Source of the DNA: Brevipalpus yothersi
Taxonomy: Eukaryota > Arthropoda > Arachnida > Trombidiformes > Tenuipalpidae
Length of the DNA stretch: 64,000 nt
Reading direction: 5' to 3'
Assembly (NCBI GenBank): GCA_003956705.1
Contig: QZCP01000013.1
Span: forward strand, 62,001 to 126,000
The notes below the pieces were generated by a model. The model was not told the origin of the DNA and searched no databases. It saw only the letters and a program-made list of their open reading frames with translations. Below are positions 24,589 to 39,044 of the stretch, piece after piece (the stretch's first letter is position 1; each line of letters starts with the position of its first letter). A program made the translations under genes and the position numbers.

Positions 24589-26593
24589 TATGAATGATGA
24601 TTAATTAATTTATGACCAAAATCTATGAAACGGAAGATTTATGAAAATCTCCTCTAAATAAAGTAAGAGAGAAGAAAAATCTAAATTATAAGTAGGCACA
24701 GTGGCAAGTAACAATAATCCACCAGATAATGGTTTATCAGATAACCATCACAAAATGACAGAGACAAAAGAGAGAATGAAAATGAATCGAATTGTTCACG
24801 TTCACGGTTTAGATTATCACTAAATCAGTTAACAGTGAAACAGAGTAACAATTACACGTAAGTTTAGGCAACAGGATTAGCGCGTTGATGACATGTCGCT
24901 GCAAGATTTTTCTGTAAACCAGTTTGATTTGAATCAGGAAAAGATATAAAAAGATTCACAAGATTCAAAAGAGAGGAGAGATCAGCTACCATATAAAACT
25001 ATCGATACAGATCAGCGATGGTTCGTCGCCTGTGTAATGAATGTAGAATGACGGAGCGATCAAAAATAACATTGTAATGTGAACGAGGATTACTTCGACG
25101 AGTGTTCAGTATGAGTTTACGGCATCGTGAACAACACAGGCCAAACTTTATCGAACTTGAATCACGTCCAATACCGTACTCTTGACTATTAACAGTTCGT
25201 CTACTCCACGGTAGACAGCACATAATAGGAACTATAAAATTGAACCCAAGTTGAGGAAAAATTCGTATGAATTATATGAAATTACCGACTAAATTTAGGT
25301 CTATGTGAGGCTGATTTTTTTTCTCTTCTCTTCTCTTTTCGAATTCAACTTTCGATTGTCATTTCGAATCAAATTAATTCAACAGTTACATTATCGTTAA
25401 CGATACCACAAGTATCGATACCGGTGGCTGGATTGGATATCTTCCAGGTTTTTTCACAAGTTCTTTAACGGAACTTATGTTGTATTGGGCAAACTGATTG
25501 AACTTTCTAAAATTAAAATTAAATCAGAAATAAATTTTCTCTCTCAAATAGATTGATGATTTTCATGATCTTTCTGAAAAAGTTTCTAAAATAAATGTAC
25601 AGTCATGCTTATTTTTTCGACAACCGTACAGTGTGCTAGGTGTGATCACAGTTCTCATGATTTTTCCGAACTAGATTTAATCAGATTAGCCGACATCTTG
25701 TACTCGAGATGATTAAATGAAAAATACACCACATCCCAAAACATTTTCGAGAGGATTAAAGGATTTGATCACGAGTACTATATTTTAATGTATAATTGGA
25801 CATTGGTTACAAAAGAAATCATCCTCATCTTATGAATCAAAATTCATAACGAAAGATTTGATGTCATTCAATCCTTTTACCTTTTGGCTACTCAGTAGAA
25901 AGAACATGAGCTTAAATTGACCTCATTTTGGAAAAAAAAGATGATCTCAACCTTCAAAGGATCAATAGAACAGTAGTCATCATCTGAACGCTTCTCATCT
26001 TGACATTAAATTAAATTATTCCATGATATTTTATGATAAGAACTTTGCACTCACTTCATTTATCGACACTGATTACAGAACGAATTATCACATAATCAGT
26101 GTGGATTCCATTTTCTCTACAAATGCACAAAACATTTCCCACAACTTCTGCACTATCAGTTATGATTAAATTTTTTTCTTCCACCTCATTTGATAATAAA
26201 TCAAATGAAATAAACCCAACGGAGTGCATTAACAGCACAAGAAGAGGGCAAAATGCCCGCCAGAATGCTTCTCTCTTCCTTCTTACTTTGCTTTGCTTTG
26301 ATTGTTGATGTTCGTTTTTGTTGATATTTTGATCATCATCATCTTTTAAAAAGATTCTTTTTGGAAGTGTAATTTTTGCACCATTTTTGTGGTGTGTTCA
26401 ACTTAATCAGTATTTGATTACAGTATTCTGTCGGATATTGATGCATCAATAATTTTTGGTGCATTACTATTCGTATCCTCTATAATCCTTGGAGACGAAA
26501 AGCATCACCATAATATATCATCAGATTTTTTTTCATCATCAATATTCATACCATACCAAGCAATACTGATTAGGAGTGATCAAGAATCGAGAA
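24589..26593. other. Intergenic between divergent FKBP14 and small membrane protein gene
   Basis: Two kilobases of AT-rich sequence with the promoters of the two flanking divergent genes. It includes ATG-initiated open frames at 24999-25223 (-, 74 aa, starts MCCLPWSRR, basic and Cys-containing) and 26056-26229 (-), but neither shows splice or family support. Otherwise nothing recognisable. Confidence 0.5.
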
Positions 26594-27115
26594 ATGGCCG
26601 ATAATCATTTTAATTTTAGTTGTAAATTAAGGGTCAGCCTTATTTTTTTAATTTTCGTCTCATTTGCTATTTTTGTCATTCATGATCTGAGAACCTACGG
26701 ATTGGGCTCAAGTAAGTACCATAGAACGTTTGGTAAGATGCGATTCGCTTTTGACTAGTGAATATCGACTTAATCCATGAATTTGTTGGATTCATTTTTC
26801 CGATTCTATCTGTTTTCTAATTATTATCATACTTTTAACCTAATTTCCTTGATCTATGTATGAACAGAATCCACTACTGGAAGATTTTTGAGACGCAGTG
26901 GACTGATCGAGCTGTATGAAGAAGTGAATGCTCATATTGATCGCAAACTCCCAATTTTACTCAAAGGAATCGATGAACACACCAAACCCATCTTCGAAAA
27001 GACTCATCACTTTTATATGGCCACAGCAGACTTTTTTTACACTCTCGTTGAGCCGGTAATCATATGGTCCGATGAAGTTCTCGCTCCTTTCATCAATTCT
27101 ATTCTCAAAACCTGA
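26594..27115 (+). CDS. Small single-pass membrane protein, possibly TMEM214 C-terminus-like
   Basis: Two exons, 26594-26711 and 26868-27115, joined by a GT-AG intron of 156 bp, give 121 aa. An N-terminal segment MADNHFNFSCKL is followed by one hydrophobic helix (about residues 13-30, VSLIFLIFVSFAIFVI). An amphipathic C-terminal part follows (SGLIELYEEVNAHIDRKL, then FYMATADFFYTLVEPVIIW), ending SILKT. The arrangement of helix, Asp, short loop, then a Ser-Gly-Leu segment resembles, from memory, the start of the C-terminal region of TMEM214, an ER protein of about 690 aa; the rest of TMEM214 is not here. The match is weak. It may equally be an unrelated small membrane protein. Phase closure and a nearby poly(A) signal support it being a real gene. 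Confidence 0.68.
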
Positions 27116-27150
27116 TGTTCATTATTTCTCCCATGATTCAATAACTTATA

Positions 27151-27156
27151 AATAAA
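27151..27156 (+). terminator. Poly(A) signal of the small membrane protein gene
   Basis: AATAAA 36 bases after the stop codon of the 121-aa protein, in the normal position for a short 3' untranslated region. Confidence 0.6.
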
Positions 27157-28016
27157 GCATGGTGAACATTGACTCCAGACTTCTACACCACCTGTGATGA
27201 CCATGAAAAAATGATCGGAACAGATGATTCAGCTTCTCATCCTCAAACATGTGCTAATCTATCATGTTCTCTCCATTTTAAGCGATGAATCCCTAAAATT
27301 GTTTGTAAATTGATGGGAGATGAGCCGATCTTTCCTCCATAAATTCAGTCATAGCTCTCTTCTGATATTCATTTCGTCAACCATAATTATTTTTACTTTC
27401 ACTCCGTTCGCGATTGTGTTTTCCAGCAAGTGGAGAATGGAAATAAGTCATAGTCAATGATTTTTAGAAAATAAATAACTTCAATTGTCTTGGCATCAAC
27501 TAAAGAGGCAAGAATGAATATCTGTAACATTTTTTGGTAATCATTCTCATTAGGAGAGAGGAAAAATAGAGAAACAGTACAAATCTTGGAAGATTTACAA
27601 TGAGGTGCCTCTGTTTTTTTTTTCGTTTATCTTTGATAGCGATTTTTAACCACAGAACAAGAAGAAAATCTGTATATGAGGACAGTTTTTTCGGACTTAT
27701 ACCCAAAAACGGAGAAGCTTTTTTTGATTAACAACTTTCAAGATATTCAGGGAGGAGAATATTCATGGTTGATTGATAGCCATTTCGGAAGGGAAAAAGG
27801 AGTACGAAAAAGTTTTCTTTGTACCCCACAAAAGGGTATTATGAACTGTGTTCAGGGAATTGACCAATCCACAAAATACGAATATTGAACTCAGAATATT
27901 TTTTCTTATTCCGAGAGACCCTGTTCGCAGTCTCTAATCTAATTTTGTGAGCTTCCTCACCCACTTGTGAAGCACAATCTGTAGAAAATTTGGTCATTCT
28001 TATTTGTTGGACCTTA

Positions 28017-28022
28017 TTTATT
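28017..28022 (-). terminator. Candidate RasGRF poly(A) signal
   Basis: First AATAAA on the minus strand past the RasGRF stop, implying a 3' untranslated region of about 520 bases. Confidence 0.4.
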
Positions 28023-28536
28023 TATCGGGAGGAAAAATGTTTTAAGGTCCAAATGTATCACCTTTTAGATGCTATTTCTTGGTAGCATCGATCATAATTT
28101 GAGGAATTGAGAATTCCTATTCTCTATCGAAATATTATGAGTATTGCTCTCCAATTCATCCATCCATTCATTCATTTTTTTTTGCTGAAAACAAATAGCT
28201 TCCATGATTGCAATGAAAGATGATTGTTGGTCAATAAAATATGGTCAGATGTGCTTGAGTATATCTATACTCAGATGATCTATCTGAGTTCTAACTTTGG
28301 CTGAGGAGAATTGAGCTCGTTTATGATAAAATTTAGACTGAAATATTCCCAATTTTTTTCAGTAGAACTGGAAAGTAAGAGGAAGAGAAAGAGGAAGAGA
28401 GAGAGAGAGAGAAAAAAAACTGGGAACGCAAAACAACCAGATATGATCAGAAATTATGCTATTGGAGCAGTACATTATATACTCAAAATTTTGATTCTTG
28501 GCCAGACATTTGAAATTTTCAAGAATCTTCTCCACA

Positions 28537-31500
28537 TTAGCTCATATCTCGATGAGATGGACTTGTACCACTGAATGAAGAGCTAGCACTGGTTGGTGTT
28601 ATGTTGGTCCCAAGCCTCGACAACCTGGGCTCTAAGATGAGTGATTGATGATAAAGTTCATCATCCGAAAGATGCCTCGAGGTATCCAGCAGGTAATTTA
28701 TAGCTTTAGAATTCATTTCTATCTTGTAAGGTGTCTGTTGATATTGTTTTACTTCTCTTATCACATGGGCAATCTGTAGATGATAAATTTAAAATTTACC
28801 TTAGCTATAACATTCATCTGACGGTACTCATGTTTACAGGACAGAGATCATCGAATATAAATACTCACCATTCGCATTTTTGAAAAATTCAACAGACCGT
28901 CATCGGTGAAATTGGGAGTACCTTCCTCTATGAAGGAAAGATCAGTTAAATACATTCCAAGATATGGTATACATGGTGGATCACAGCGATGAAGAGCCTC
29001 TCGCATATTACGAAAGCGACCATCAGTTGAAACCAGAGATTGTAGCTTTTCGATTGTTTGTTTTACCTGAAAGAAAGAATCAAAATTAGGATACATAGGA
29101 GCATTCAAATAATGATAGCACAGAAGTGATTGATTCAAATAAAAATCAAGAAATTGAAAGGTATTCCCAGCATTCTAGAGGCTGAGGGAATGTATACACA
29201 CCGTTTTACTGATTCTATCCCACGTTTTTTTCAGCCTAAATATTGCTGAATTGGTGAGAGCTGCACATATCTGTAAAACTCCATTAAAATTATGCAACAT
29301 TCGACATATATCGGCTACAGCTGTCCACTTTTCGATGACCATCACTCTCTTCTGAATATCACAAGCATGCATGATCTCTGAGGCCACTAATCGGCTGACC
29401 TCATTGAAACGACGAGTCATGAGCAATATGTGAGGAGCTTTGGTTGTTTTTTCGTTCTTCATCCATGCTTGTCCCAAAAATTCTCCACTTTGAATGGAAA
29501 TAAATATCTTGTGATCCAAATAAGTCATTGCTTCAGCGATTTCCATGGCTGATATGCGATCAAAATTTTCACGGCATGGATTCACTGGCGGGGCGAGAAG
29601 CATATCCAAATCTATCTTTTTCGATTGTTCCTCCTTGGTTATCATTTGTAACAATTGACTCGCCGCTTTGTGTTCAGCTGGCAATAGACTGGGATTATTC
29701 ACGAGTTCTTCCAAAAATTCGGTGGTCATTTTCATCAATTTCGGATCATTCTCAAAATCTTGTGAATGCTTTGATATCCAATGTCGAAGCACATTCAGTA
29801 CTCGCATAGTGGCTGCAGTACTAATCACAGATTCTCGCTTGACACGATTAGAGGCTGCTGGAATCTTAAGATCAGATCCAACTGCACTAGGATGACGACT
29901 ATTGCGTTGAGACTGTGGGAATATAAGTGAAGTTTGAAATGTAATTTTTAGCCTTGAAAACAATTTCAGATTTTTAATAGAAATCATCTTACCCCTGTAT
30001 GATCTCCTACGGTGATTCGAGTACTCGGATCTGGTGGATTACCTGAAGTTTTGGATTGAAATCGAAATAGTTAGAAAAATTTATGCTCAAAATTGCTGAT
30101 CATTTTAAGAAGAATCTCTTTGCAACAGTTGCTCAGAGATGAATGTACGATTTATTGAAAATGTTATCCGTTAGAGTCATTCTTTGAGAGATGATCAGAG
30201 TGAATTCAATGCTAAGATCCTAATGCCAAAAGATATTGAAATCATGCTTATAAAACAAGCGATGAAAGAACATTCGGAGGTGTCGGCTACTCCTGACAAT
30301 CAGCTCTATGATTCGATGAGAAATGCAAGATTTTCAATCTAGTTACTCTGGATATGATTTGATGTGCATCTGGAGTGAAGAGGTGTCACCCATTGTTAGT
30401 CTTTAGTCTATGGTTGTCCGATTAGCATTCATGAAAAATTAGATTGACTGAGAGATGTTATATGATTTCTTGGAAAAAGAGCAATTTCAGAATACCTCTA
30501 TGTATGAGTCTCATCTTTTATTAATCAACACATTTTCATAAGAATCCGATAACTACAGCTTTAGATTAAGTTATGATTGAGTAGAGAAGATTTCATTCAG
30601 ACTGGTAAAATTTCATCAATCTTCAATTTTCTTGTACTTCGAATGAGCAAGCTTAGCCTAATCACTCTTGATGCTCCTAGAACTTTGTGAATTACAATCT
30701 GTTGTCGACACTCAAGTGAAAGATGGAAGGAACTTACTTGAGGCTGCTGTGGCCACCGCAAATGCGGAAGCTGCCGAAGCTGTGCTGGACCTTCTGGTTG
30801 AAGCTCGTGAACTAGTAACCACAACACCAGCTTTGCTACTCATCTGAGGAGATTCTGGTAATTGGAAGCTACTTCTCGGGGTCGATAGAACAGTGGATTC
30901 AGTTTGAAAACTACTTCTGGGTGTTGTTGATGAGCTTGTGTATCCTGTGCTCTCTGTGTGGCGGAGAAGAGCAAAGGAAATACAATGTTGAAACATTTCA
31001 AGGTACATGTATATGTATATTTCAAAAAATTTCGATGGTCAATCACATTCTATTTCCACTCACCTGAGGTGGTATAAACATTGTCCGAGCTGCCTCGCTT
31101 AGAGGTTGTTTTAACACGAAGAAAATTGGCTGAAGCGGGAAGAGGTACCAAATGATTACCAGCACTGAATCGTGATCCGGTCACTTTTGGCTGTGTACCA
31201 CTACTCACACGATTGGACATTGTGGGAAATGTGGGTGCAAGTGTTGGGGCGGATTGGGAGGATGAGGAACTGGACTGGGTGACCAGATCGGGTTCAAATG
31301 ACACTTCACGATAGGTGGACATGCCGGCAATTTTGGAAGACTCTTGTGGGACTGTCTTTGGAGCACTTTCGGTAGTTCGCTGTTGTTGCTGGTACGTTTG
31401 TTGGCCATATTGCGAGCTACTCTTGAGCGGAGAATCGAGAATTGATGATGATAATTGGGACTGAGTCTTCTCTTTACCGTCCAATGAGGCACTTTTCTCA

Positions 31501-34500
31501 GTTATATGGGTCCTTACGGTGGGCAATTCTTCCGGTGCATCTTTCAACACTGGACTCACACTTTTACTGTCACTACCCACCAGTGTGGCCGAGCTGGTTG
31601 CTGAACTGAGCACGCTGGGTGAATTGGGTGAACTTTGTTCTGCTTTCAGTGTGTCATTTGATTGCGAATGTACCGGAACAACCAGAGTATTTCCATTAGT
31701 CGGTAAAGCTTCACTGTCCTCACTATCATCGCTAACTGTACAATCACTGGTTGAGTCCTCCGAGGATAACTGAGAGTTTGGAAAATTTTGAATGAGAATC
31801 AAAATACACGTGGACATTTTGCTCATGATTTGTAAAAGAATGATGCTGGTGTATGCGATTGAATGATAAAAGTTCTAGGCTTACCTCAGTTTTTTCAAGA
31901 TCATCTCCAAGCTCTCTGGTATTTATTTGGGTTCCTGGTAACTCAGGACTTGGCGGAGGAACTGGTAGCGTAAGATCTGGTCCAGGTGACAGTAAAAGAT
32001 CACTATGACCAGAGTTATCACTCTCAGGCCTCTCACCGAAACGTTTCAGATAGCGTTCTTTAGCTTGTTCTTCTTCAACTATTGGAAAGATGAAAACGAA
32101 ATTACTAGATGGAAATCTTTTGCTCAGAATACTGGAGCTGGATTCTCCAAAACTAAAAAAAGTATCAATAGATAATAGATTGATAGAATGTTAATACTGG
32201 TGAATGCAATCTTTCGATAAGCTTCCATTTTCAAGAGGAATTGCAGAAATTAGCATCAAAAATTGTCAACTACAACTCTTTTTATCAACTTTCAAGAATG
32301 CTTGAGCCTTGAAACGGAGCCATGAAGCTTGTTTTGCAAGCCTTCAACAATTGCTCTACAGTAGCATCAAAATAGTTTACACTAAAATGGAATGAATTTT
32401 GAGTTGGATGCCATTGTCGAGTCGCTGGAAAGTGTTGAAGTAAGGAGTTCAAAGTTTATGATGAAAAAAAGTCTACCCAAGATGATGAGAGGAACATTCA
32501 GTTTCCCTTCATCATTCATCCCAGAATTTATCGATCCTCAAAGCTCCAGACTGAAGGCCCTGTTTCGAGTATGAGGCCTTCATCTAGGGGATCTGTTTGT
32601 GTGTGACTGAACATTATTTGGCTTGAAATATATTGACATTCACAATTTTTCTTTTCTTTCTCTCTCTTCTTCTCTCTTTCTTTTTTCATTGCATTTTGAT
32701 TTCATTTTTTACACAATTTTTCCACCATTCAAGCATCCAACATGCACTCACTATTTTGCACACACACACATCTAGATAAGATGATGATATTATTGTGTTA
32801 TCAAATTTCTTCCTCAATTCCAGGAGAATCTAATGATGACGATGATGATGCAAAAGCAACTACTATCTGGCTAGGCTCTAAATGGTTTCTCAACCCAGAA
32901 AAATCCCTTTGATTTATTTGAGGTCATCCAGGGTATACATCCACAATACTCACACAGATATATACTCATAGAACACTTGCGCAAAAAGGGAATATTCACT
33001 AAGCTAGTAGGGAATAAAGCAGAGCTCCATGACCTGAAGGCCATAGTGAAAGAGAGGAAGAAAGAGAAAGACATATAGAGGTGTATATGTCAAGCATGTG
33101 TGTGGGTGGCTGAAATGGATTCTGAGTGCCAAAAAATTTTTCCTTACTTCTCTTCTGGAGCTTAAATGAGCAATTAGCATGCAGAAAGGGGAAAGGGAAA
33201 AGGAAAGAGGAATAGGAATAACTTACATTTTCGATAGCTCAATCTCCAGTGTTGATTATTGCGAGCTGATATTTGCTGTTGGGCTTGCTGTAAATTAGCC
33301 AGCAGCTGTGTGTCAGATGTTGTTGATACTACAGATTCTCGATGAGCATCACTCATATCGGACATCATTGATGTTGCACTTATTCGTCGAGAATAGTCAT
33401 AATCAAAATTGATACCTTCACCTGGCTGATTTTCATTTTTACAATTGATCTCTTCCAATGAACCGCTTGAATCGTGCAGAGGAGATATCATATTACTTAT
33501 TTGAGATTCTGGGCTGTAATGAACTTTCTTGAGAGCTTCCAGTACAGTTACTCCATCGGTAAACACCCGATAGGTCAATAGAAATGTATTGAGAAAATCG
33601 ATACTCAAAAATCGGAGATCAGTTAAACGTTCGAACAATCTTTCTGGACTTGCGTATCGAATTTGTGGAAGTTTACATGAGTTAAGTGTTCGACTGAATC
33701 TTATGTCCACATCGTCCTTATAGAGTCGTGGATCATTCCTGGATGGATGGAAAGAAGTAAAAATGTCAAAACAAAGATTTAGTGCAACTAATCTCAGTAT
33801 GATCGATCTATTAAATTTTTCTGGGAAAATTTGGTGCATAAAATTTGATACTCAAAAATTTTGAAACTAAATGCAAAAAGGTTAATTTGAATGATCGCCA
33901 AATTTGCTCACCTGATTGATTGAGGCATCGTAACAGAAGATGAGTCACTCATGGTACTATGGAATAGGTCGTTGAAATGGACGTTATCAATACACTGAAT
34001 GAATGTGGAGTAGAACGAGGAGAGAATATTTGTCAGTTGAGTTGAATAATTAAAGTGACAGCCAAATGCTTAGTAAATTCATGAGTTCGATGAAGTTCAA
34101 GAGATTTTTCACATAAAACCAGGTAATGAAGCTGACAAAAGATGTTCTTTTCACTTAGATACTTCGATTTGAATTCGATTCTAGGAATAGATCATGCGAT
34201 GTAATGCTGGATGTTCAGGAATAGCAAAGTTACATAGAAAAAAAGAAGAAGATAGAGGTTCTCCCTCAAGCACAAATTGTCTGATACTAAATTTGAATGG
34301 ATGAGAATAAATGAATAGCTTCTCTGGAATACATTTGGAACATATTGTTTTGACTGTGAAAGTTTTCCCAAAATCTGACTAGAAATAATCAAAATAAACA
34401 ATAAATAGACACAATTTTGCCTTCACTCGCCTGATTAGATGCACTTATTGAACCTTTCAGTAGCATCCAGTTGTATACGATTCTGATAGCTAGCAGATTG

Positions 34501-35196
34501 TAAATGCTACGCATTCGAACTCTCGCTGGCATTGTGTATTCTCTCTAGTACATTGTGTGCGTGTATCTGTGTGTATGTGTGCATCAATATTTAGCAAAAA
34601 AATAGAATCACAAGAATGCAATATATTCCAAATATTTGCTATCAAAATTGCAAACAGATAAACTGATAAAAAAGATCCATCTCTAGAATGACAGATGACA
34701 AATAGGTAGACAATTTTGATACTGAACAGAGCATTCGATAATTAATGGGCTGAATTCTGATGATATTCTTAGTAGGCGAGAGGGGTAGAGTTCACTGGAA
34801 GCTGGGAGCCATGCAGAGGATGCAAAAGGTGAAGAGTCTTCCCATGAAAAGGAAGAAGAGGAGAAGAAGGAGGAAGAAGATGAGGAAAAATGTAAAAGAT
34901 GAAATTATCTTTCGTTATTACCTGACTTATGTCACTGGTCCAAGCGGCTTTCTCCTGAAGTGTGGGAGCCACCAAATGTATGACAATAGGTGGGCCAGTT
35001 TTACAGTCCCAAATAATTTTGAAATCTAAGCCACCACATTCTTTGCCTGTGGATATGCCACTAAATGCTACGGATGTTCCAATTGCTGTCTCAAGACCAT
35101 GTGCGCTACCCATTATACTCATGGATCCCTCTGTTAGACGGATAAGAGTGTTATTTTATTGATCTGATTGAAGTAGAAAGAGAAACAGAGAAACAG

Positions 35197-35257
<61 letters not shown>

Positions 35258-35540
35258 ACGAGCTTGGCAAACTACACGGGCGCACCTCAATACCTAACTT
35301 TGGTGTGTATATATCTCTCTCTCTTCTTTTCTCTTCCTCTAACCTCTAATATTGGGCCCTTAATCTGTGCCTAAGCAATTCCATTGATTCTATCGATTAC
35401 TATGACGTCTTTTTGTAACAAAAGCACCACAACGCTCTTTATAATGTCACTATTTCTCTGGGTTGAAAAATGACAGCATCATAGTTAGATAGCGAGTATT
35501 ACAAGCTTTACCTTGAGTGTTTCCCTTTATTTCTATCTAA

Positions 35541-35607
<67 letters not shown>

Positions 35608-38236
35608 TTCTTTCTTTCTCTTTCTTTATGTGTCTATGAGTGTGCCATTAGTAACTTAATGTTCATCTACTAACTGGGATAAAAATTCTTAGTCTGAATA
35701 TCAGGGCAGAATCATTGGCGGGCTTGTTTGCTGCTATTCCTCTCTCGCATATTAATGCGATGGAATTATAAAAGCGTGCTCTCACTATGTCTCTCTCTCT
35801 CTCTCACTCTTTTTAGAAAATCTAATCAGAATTCTGGCAAGGCACTCACCACAGCGAATTTAAGCCATAGCTGATACAAAACTGGAAACTTACTAATACG
35901 ATTTTCAAGCAATCTGATCATGAAACCTTTCTCCCTGAAAAATTTTACTAGCCTATATATATTTAGACTTCCAATAAATCGGCTTACGATTATTCAGTCG
36001 AGACTTAAAAAGAAACTCAAATATTCTGAATGCGAAAATTAACCAAACTAAAGGTTTTCAGATCCACTTAAGGAATATCTGAATTCTCTCGAGAATCATG
36101 ACGATGCTTGGGCATGAAATTCATGTATGTTATAAGTGTGTTTGTGAGAGTGTGTATATGTAGAATCATTCAACTTCTCAGCAAGCGCAAAACACTCTAC
36201 CTGGAATCAATTAGTGACAGTAATGCCACTTATTTTCATCTGAAATATATTTTCGTTTCAGAATTTTATCTTCTTTGCCCCTCATCTCTCGCTCTTTGTT
36301 TATTTCTTTCTCTAATCAAGACAGTTTCTAAAAAAAAATATTGAATGTGGGTGGGATTTTCCCCCTGTCTCTCTCTCTTTTATTTATCCATTCCATCAAT
36401 GGCACTTTGAGCATTAATACTAATTTGGATAAACTTCATGAAAAGAAGAGAGAGAAGATAAGAAAAAATTAGCTCCTCATGCTTCTACCTTAGAAACATC
36501 CTCTTGACACACCGTTGTTGAGATGCGCAAGTGGATTTGAAATTAAAGTCGCTATATTCTGTATTTTATCAGCCATTTCGAGATGTCTCCATATATATTC
36601 CAACTTACCAAAAATACTTTTCTCTGATCTTTCACACACTCACCGACTCTCTCTCTCTCCCTCTCTTCACAACATCCGCTTAACTGAGAGGGAAACAATA
36701 TTCTGCTGGTTCAATTCCCTAGTAGAGGAATACTAGGGACAGCATATATGTACCGTTAGAATCACTTAAGAACTCCACTAGCGGACGCCACCGCATCGTA
36801 AATCTGTCATCAAGCTTGGTGGTTTTTTGAGTGATGCAATCTTGAATCTCAAAATTTTGACTTCCTTCATCAACTCACCTGGTTCATCAACAATAAATTG
36901 AAATTGTTCATTTGGATCCTCAATCAGAGTTCCCTCAGACAAGGGAATCTTGCCCACGTGCTGGAAGGCGAAAAAAGGGGAGAAAAAAAATTGCTCTTGA
37001 TTTATTGCATTCCTCATGAAATGTGTGTGTGTGTATGTGTATAAGAGAGAGAGAAAGAAAGAGAGAGAGCATTGTAAGAGGCGCGAAAGTAAGATTGAGC
37101 GGGAATATTCACTCAAACACACATACACCAAGGAATACTACCACTACTCACCTCTGCTAGATGAAGCTTTCCATTGGAAGCTCGAGTACACATCAGCATG
37201 TGATTGGTGAAAAGGAAACATTGACGTACCACATCTCTATCACCTCGAAATGAGCCCAGTCGAGTTCTCTGATGCTTATGTTTTTCTGTACTCTGCAGGT
37301 GAAGTAAGGCTCCTTGTCGAACAAAAACTTGATTGACGTCCAGCAGAATATCACATCCACCAATAATGATTCTCTCGATGGCCAAGTTTTTTCGAATATT
37401 TTCAGTTTCACTCACTTCATCGTGCATTTGCTGGATGGAAGTGAAAGTGTGTATGTAAGAGAGCGATAGAGAGAAAGTAAAGGAGAAAAAAAAGTGAAAG
37501 ACAAAAAAGGAATTGATGCGGAAATCAGTGTGATAAGTTGTTCAATATGGAACAAAAACAAATCAAGGCAGAAGATAAGGAAAAGTAAGATTCTTCGCTC
37601 CAAGCGTATATAACTTTCGGCTACCCTAAGAATTGGAAATATGCTGTTTTTTCTACTCATCTACTCACTATAACAAAATTTGCATGTATATGTAGAGAAA
37701 AAATAGCATAGAAGATTCCTTAACGAACATGAAGAGTCAAATTTAATTGTTATCATCATCTGCACGCAGGTGTTCATTGGTCTATGTGAAAATAATTTTC
37801 TTGGAACGCTGATAGAAGAATCTCATTCCTCATACCTTCCACCATCATCGTTTTGCATGCATGCAAAAACATCAAAAAGGTAGTAAGTTACCCTTGACAA
37901 TTCCTCTAATTTACTTTTGGCATTATCTAAACTGCGCCGTTCTACATGATTATGGGGTGTGTGAGCCAGTAATTCATGTAAAGTGATGATGTATCGAGGT
38001 ACCTGGTTAAAGAGGAGAAACAGAAGAGACAGGAAAGAGGGAGAAGACGAGTTCATTTGATCTATACATTCATAATATGATTGGACACACATGCATTCTC
38101 TTTTATACCACTTATTCTTCTACCTTATTCAAGCTCACTTCTTTTAATTCTCTCTATCTAAAGTTTTGTCCCGAATACCTGTCTATGTATGTGGATTCCT
38201 TTCTCTCTATCCTTTGCTCATCTGGAGTGCGATATC

Positions 38237-38333
<97 letters not shown>

Positions 38334-38987
38334 TATATCTTTCTCGCTAATATTGGGTGAAAGAGTGTGAATAGACCTGTGGGCTTACAGTTGCTATTGG
38401 TAAAATAACGTTAGGGGTTGCCTTCAATTGCACAAATGGTTACCCTTTGAATACAATAGATTATCACGTTCAGATTCTAGAATATCAAAGAGTATAGTAG
38501 AGAGAAAGGAGGGAAAAGATGGGTTGAATCGATTTGTTGGTAGATAAGAAGAATGGGTCCTAGTTTATGGGGTTCTAGTAGAAAAGGAAGGCGATGAATA
38601 GCTCATTGGAAGAGAAAAGAGAGAGGATGTATGAAGAAGAATACAGTTTACTTAATAACAATGTGTGTGTTTTTGTATATTAGTGTTTATGTTTGCTCTA
38701 TCAGATTCTCTTACGCTTTTGATTCACCTGAATCTCATGTATAGAGTGCGACAAATTCATACACTCGCAGTAACACAAATCGTTGCTGTGTATTCTTCCC
38801 CTAGAATATTGATCCAAACCACTCGACCTCTGACTCTTGGACTCATCATCATCTACAACAAGTTGCTTTTTGAATCGAATATGTTCTTGCTTTGAATCGA
38901 AATATATATATATACTTGCTCTTCACCACTAAAAACATGGCTAGAATAAATAGTATCTGAGTAGAATATTCTTTTGCGATTCTCTGT

Positions 38988-39044
<57 letters not shown>

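Larger units (their letters stand above)
27116..28536. other. Intergenic between convergent small membrane protein gene and RasGRF
   Basis: Contains the 3' ends of both convergent genes. A candidate plus-strand poly(A) signal is at 27151 and a minus-strand one at 28017. A GA-rich run lies near 28376-28412. The short open frames (27500-27706, 27676-27888, 28311-28574) have no family or splice support. Confidence 0.55.

Noticed and set aside
26056..26238. Sixty-codon minus-strand frame with mixed composition ending close to a donor-like GTGAGT
   Set aside because: The listed start is GTG, the first ATG is at 26229, a stop precedes the donor, and there is no family match.
32392..32574. Plus-strand 60-codon frame in a RasGRF intron
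   Set aside because: No splice or family support; the intron is on the minus-strand gene and the frame is of chance length.
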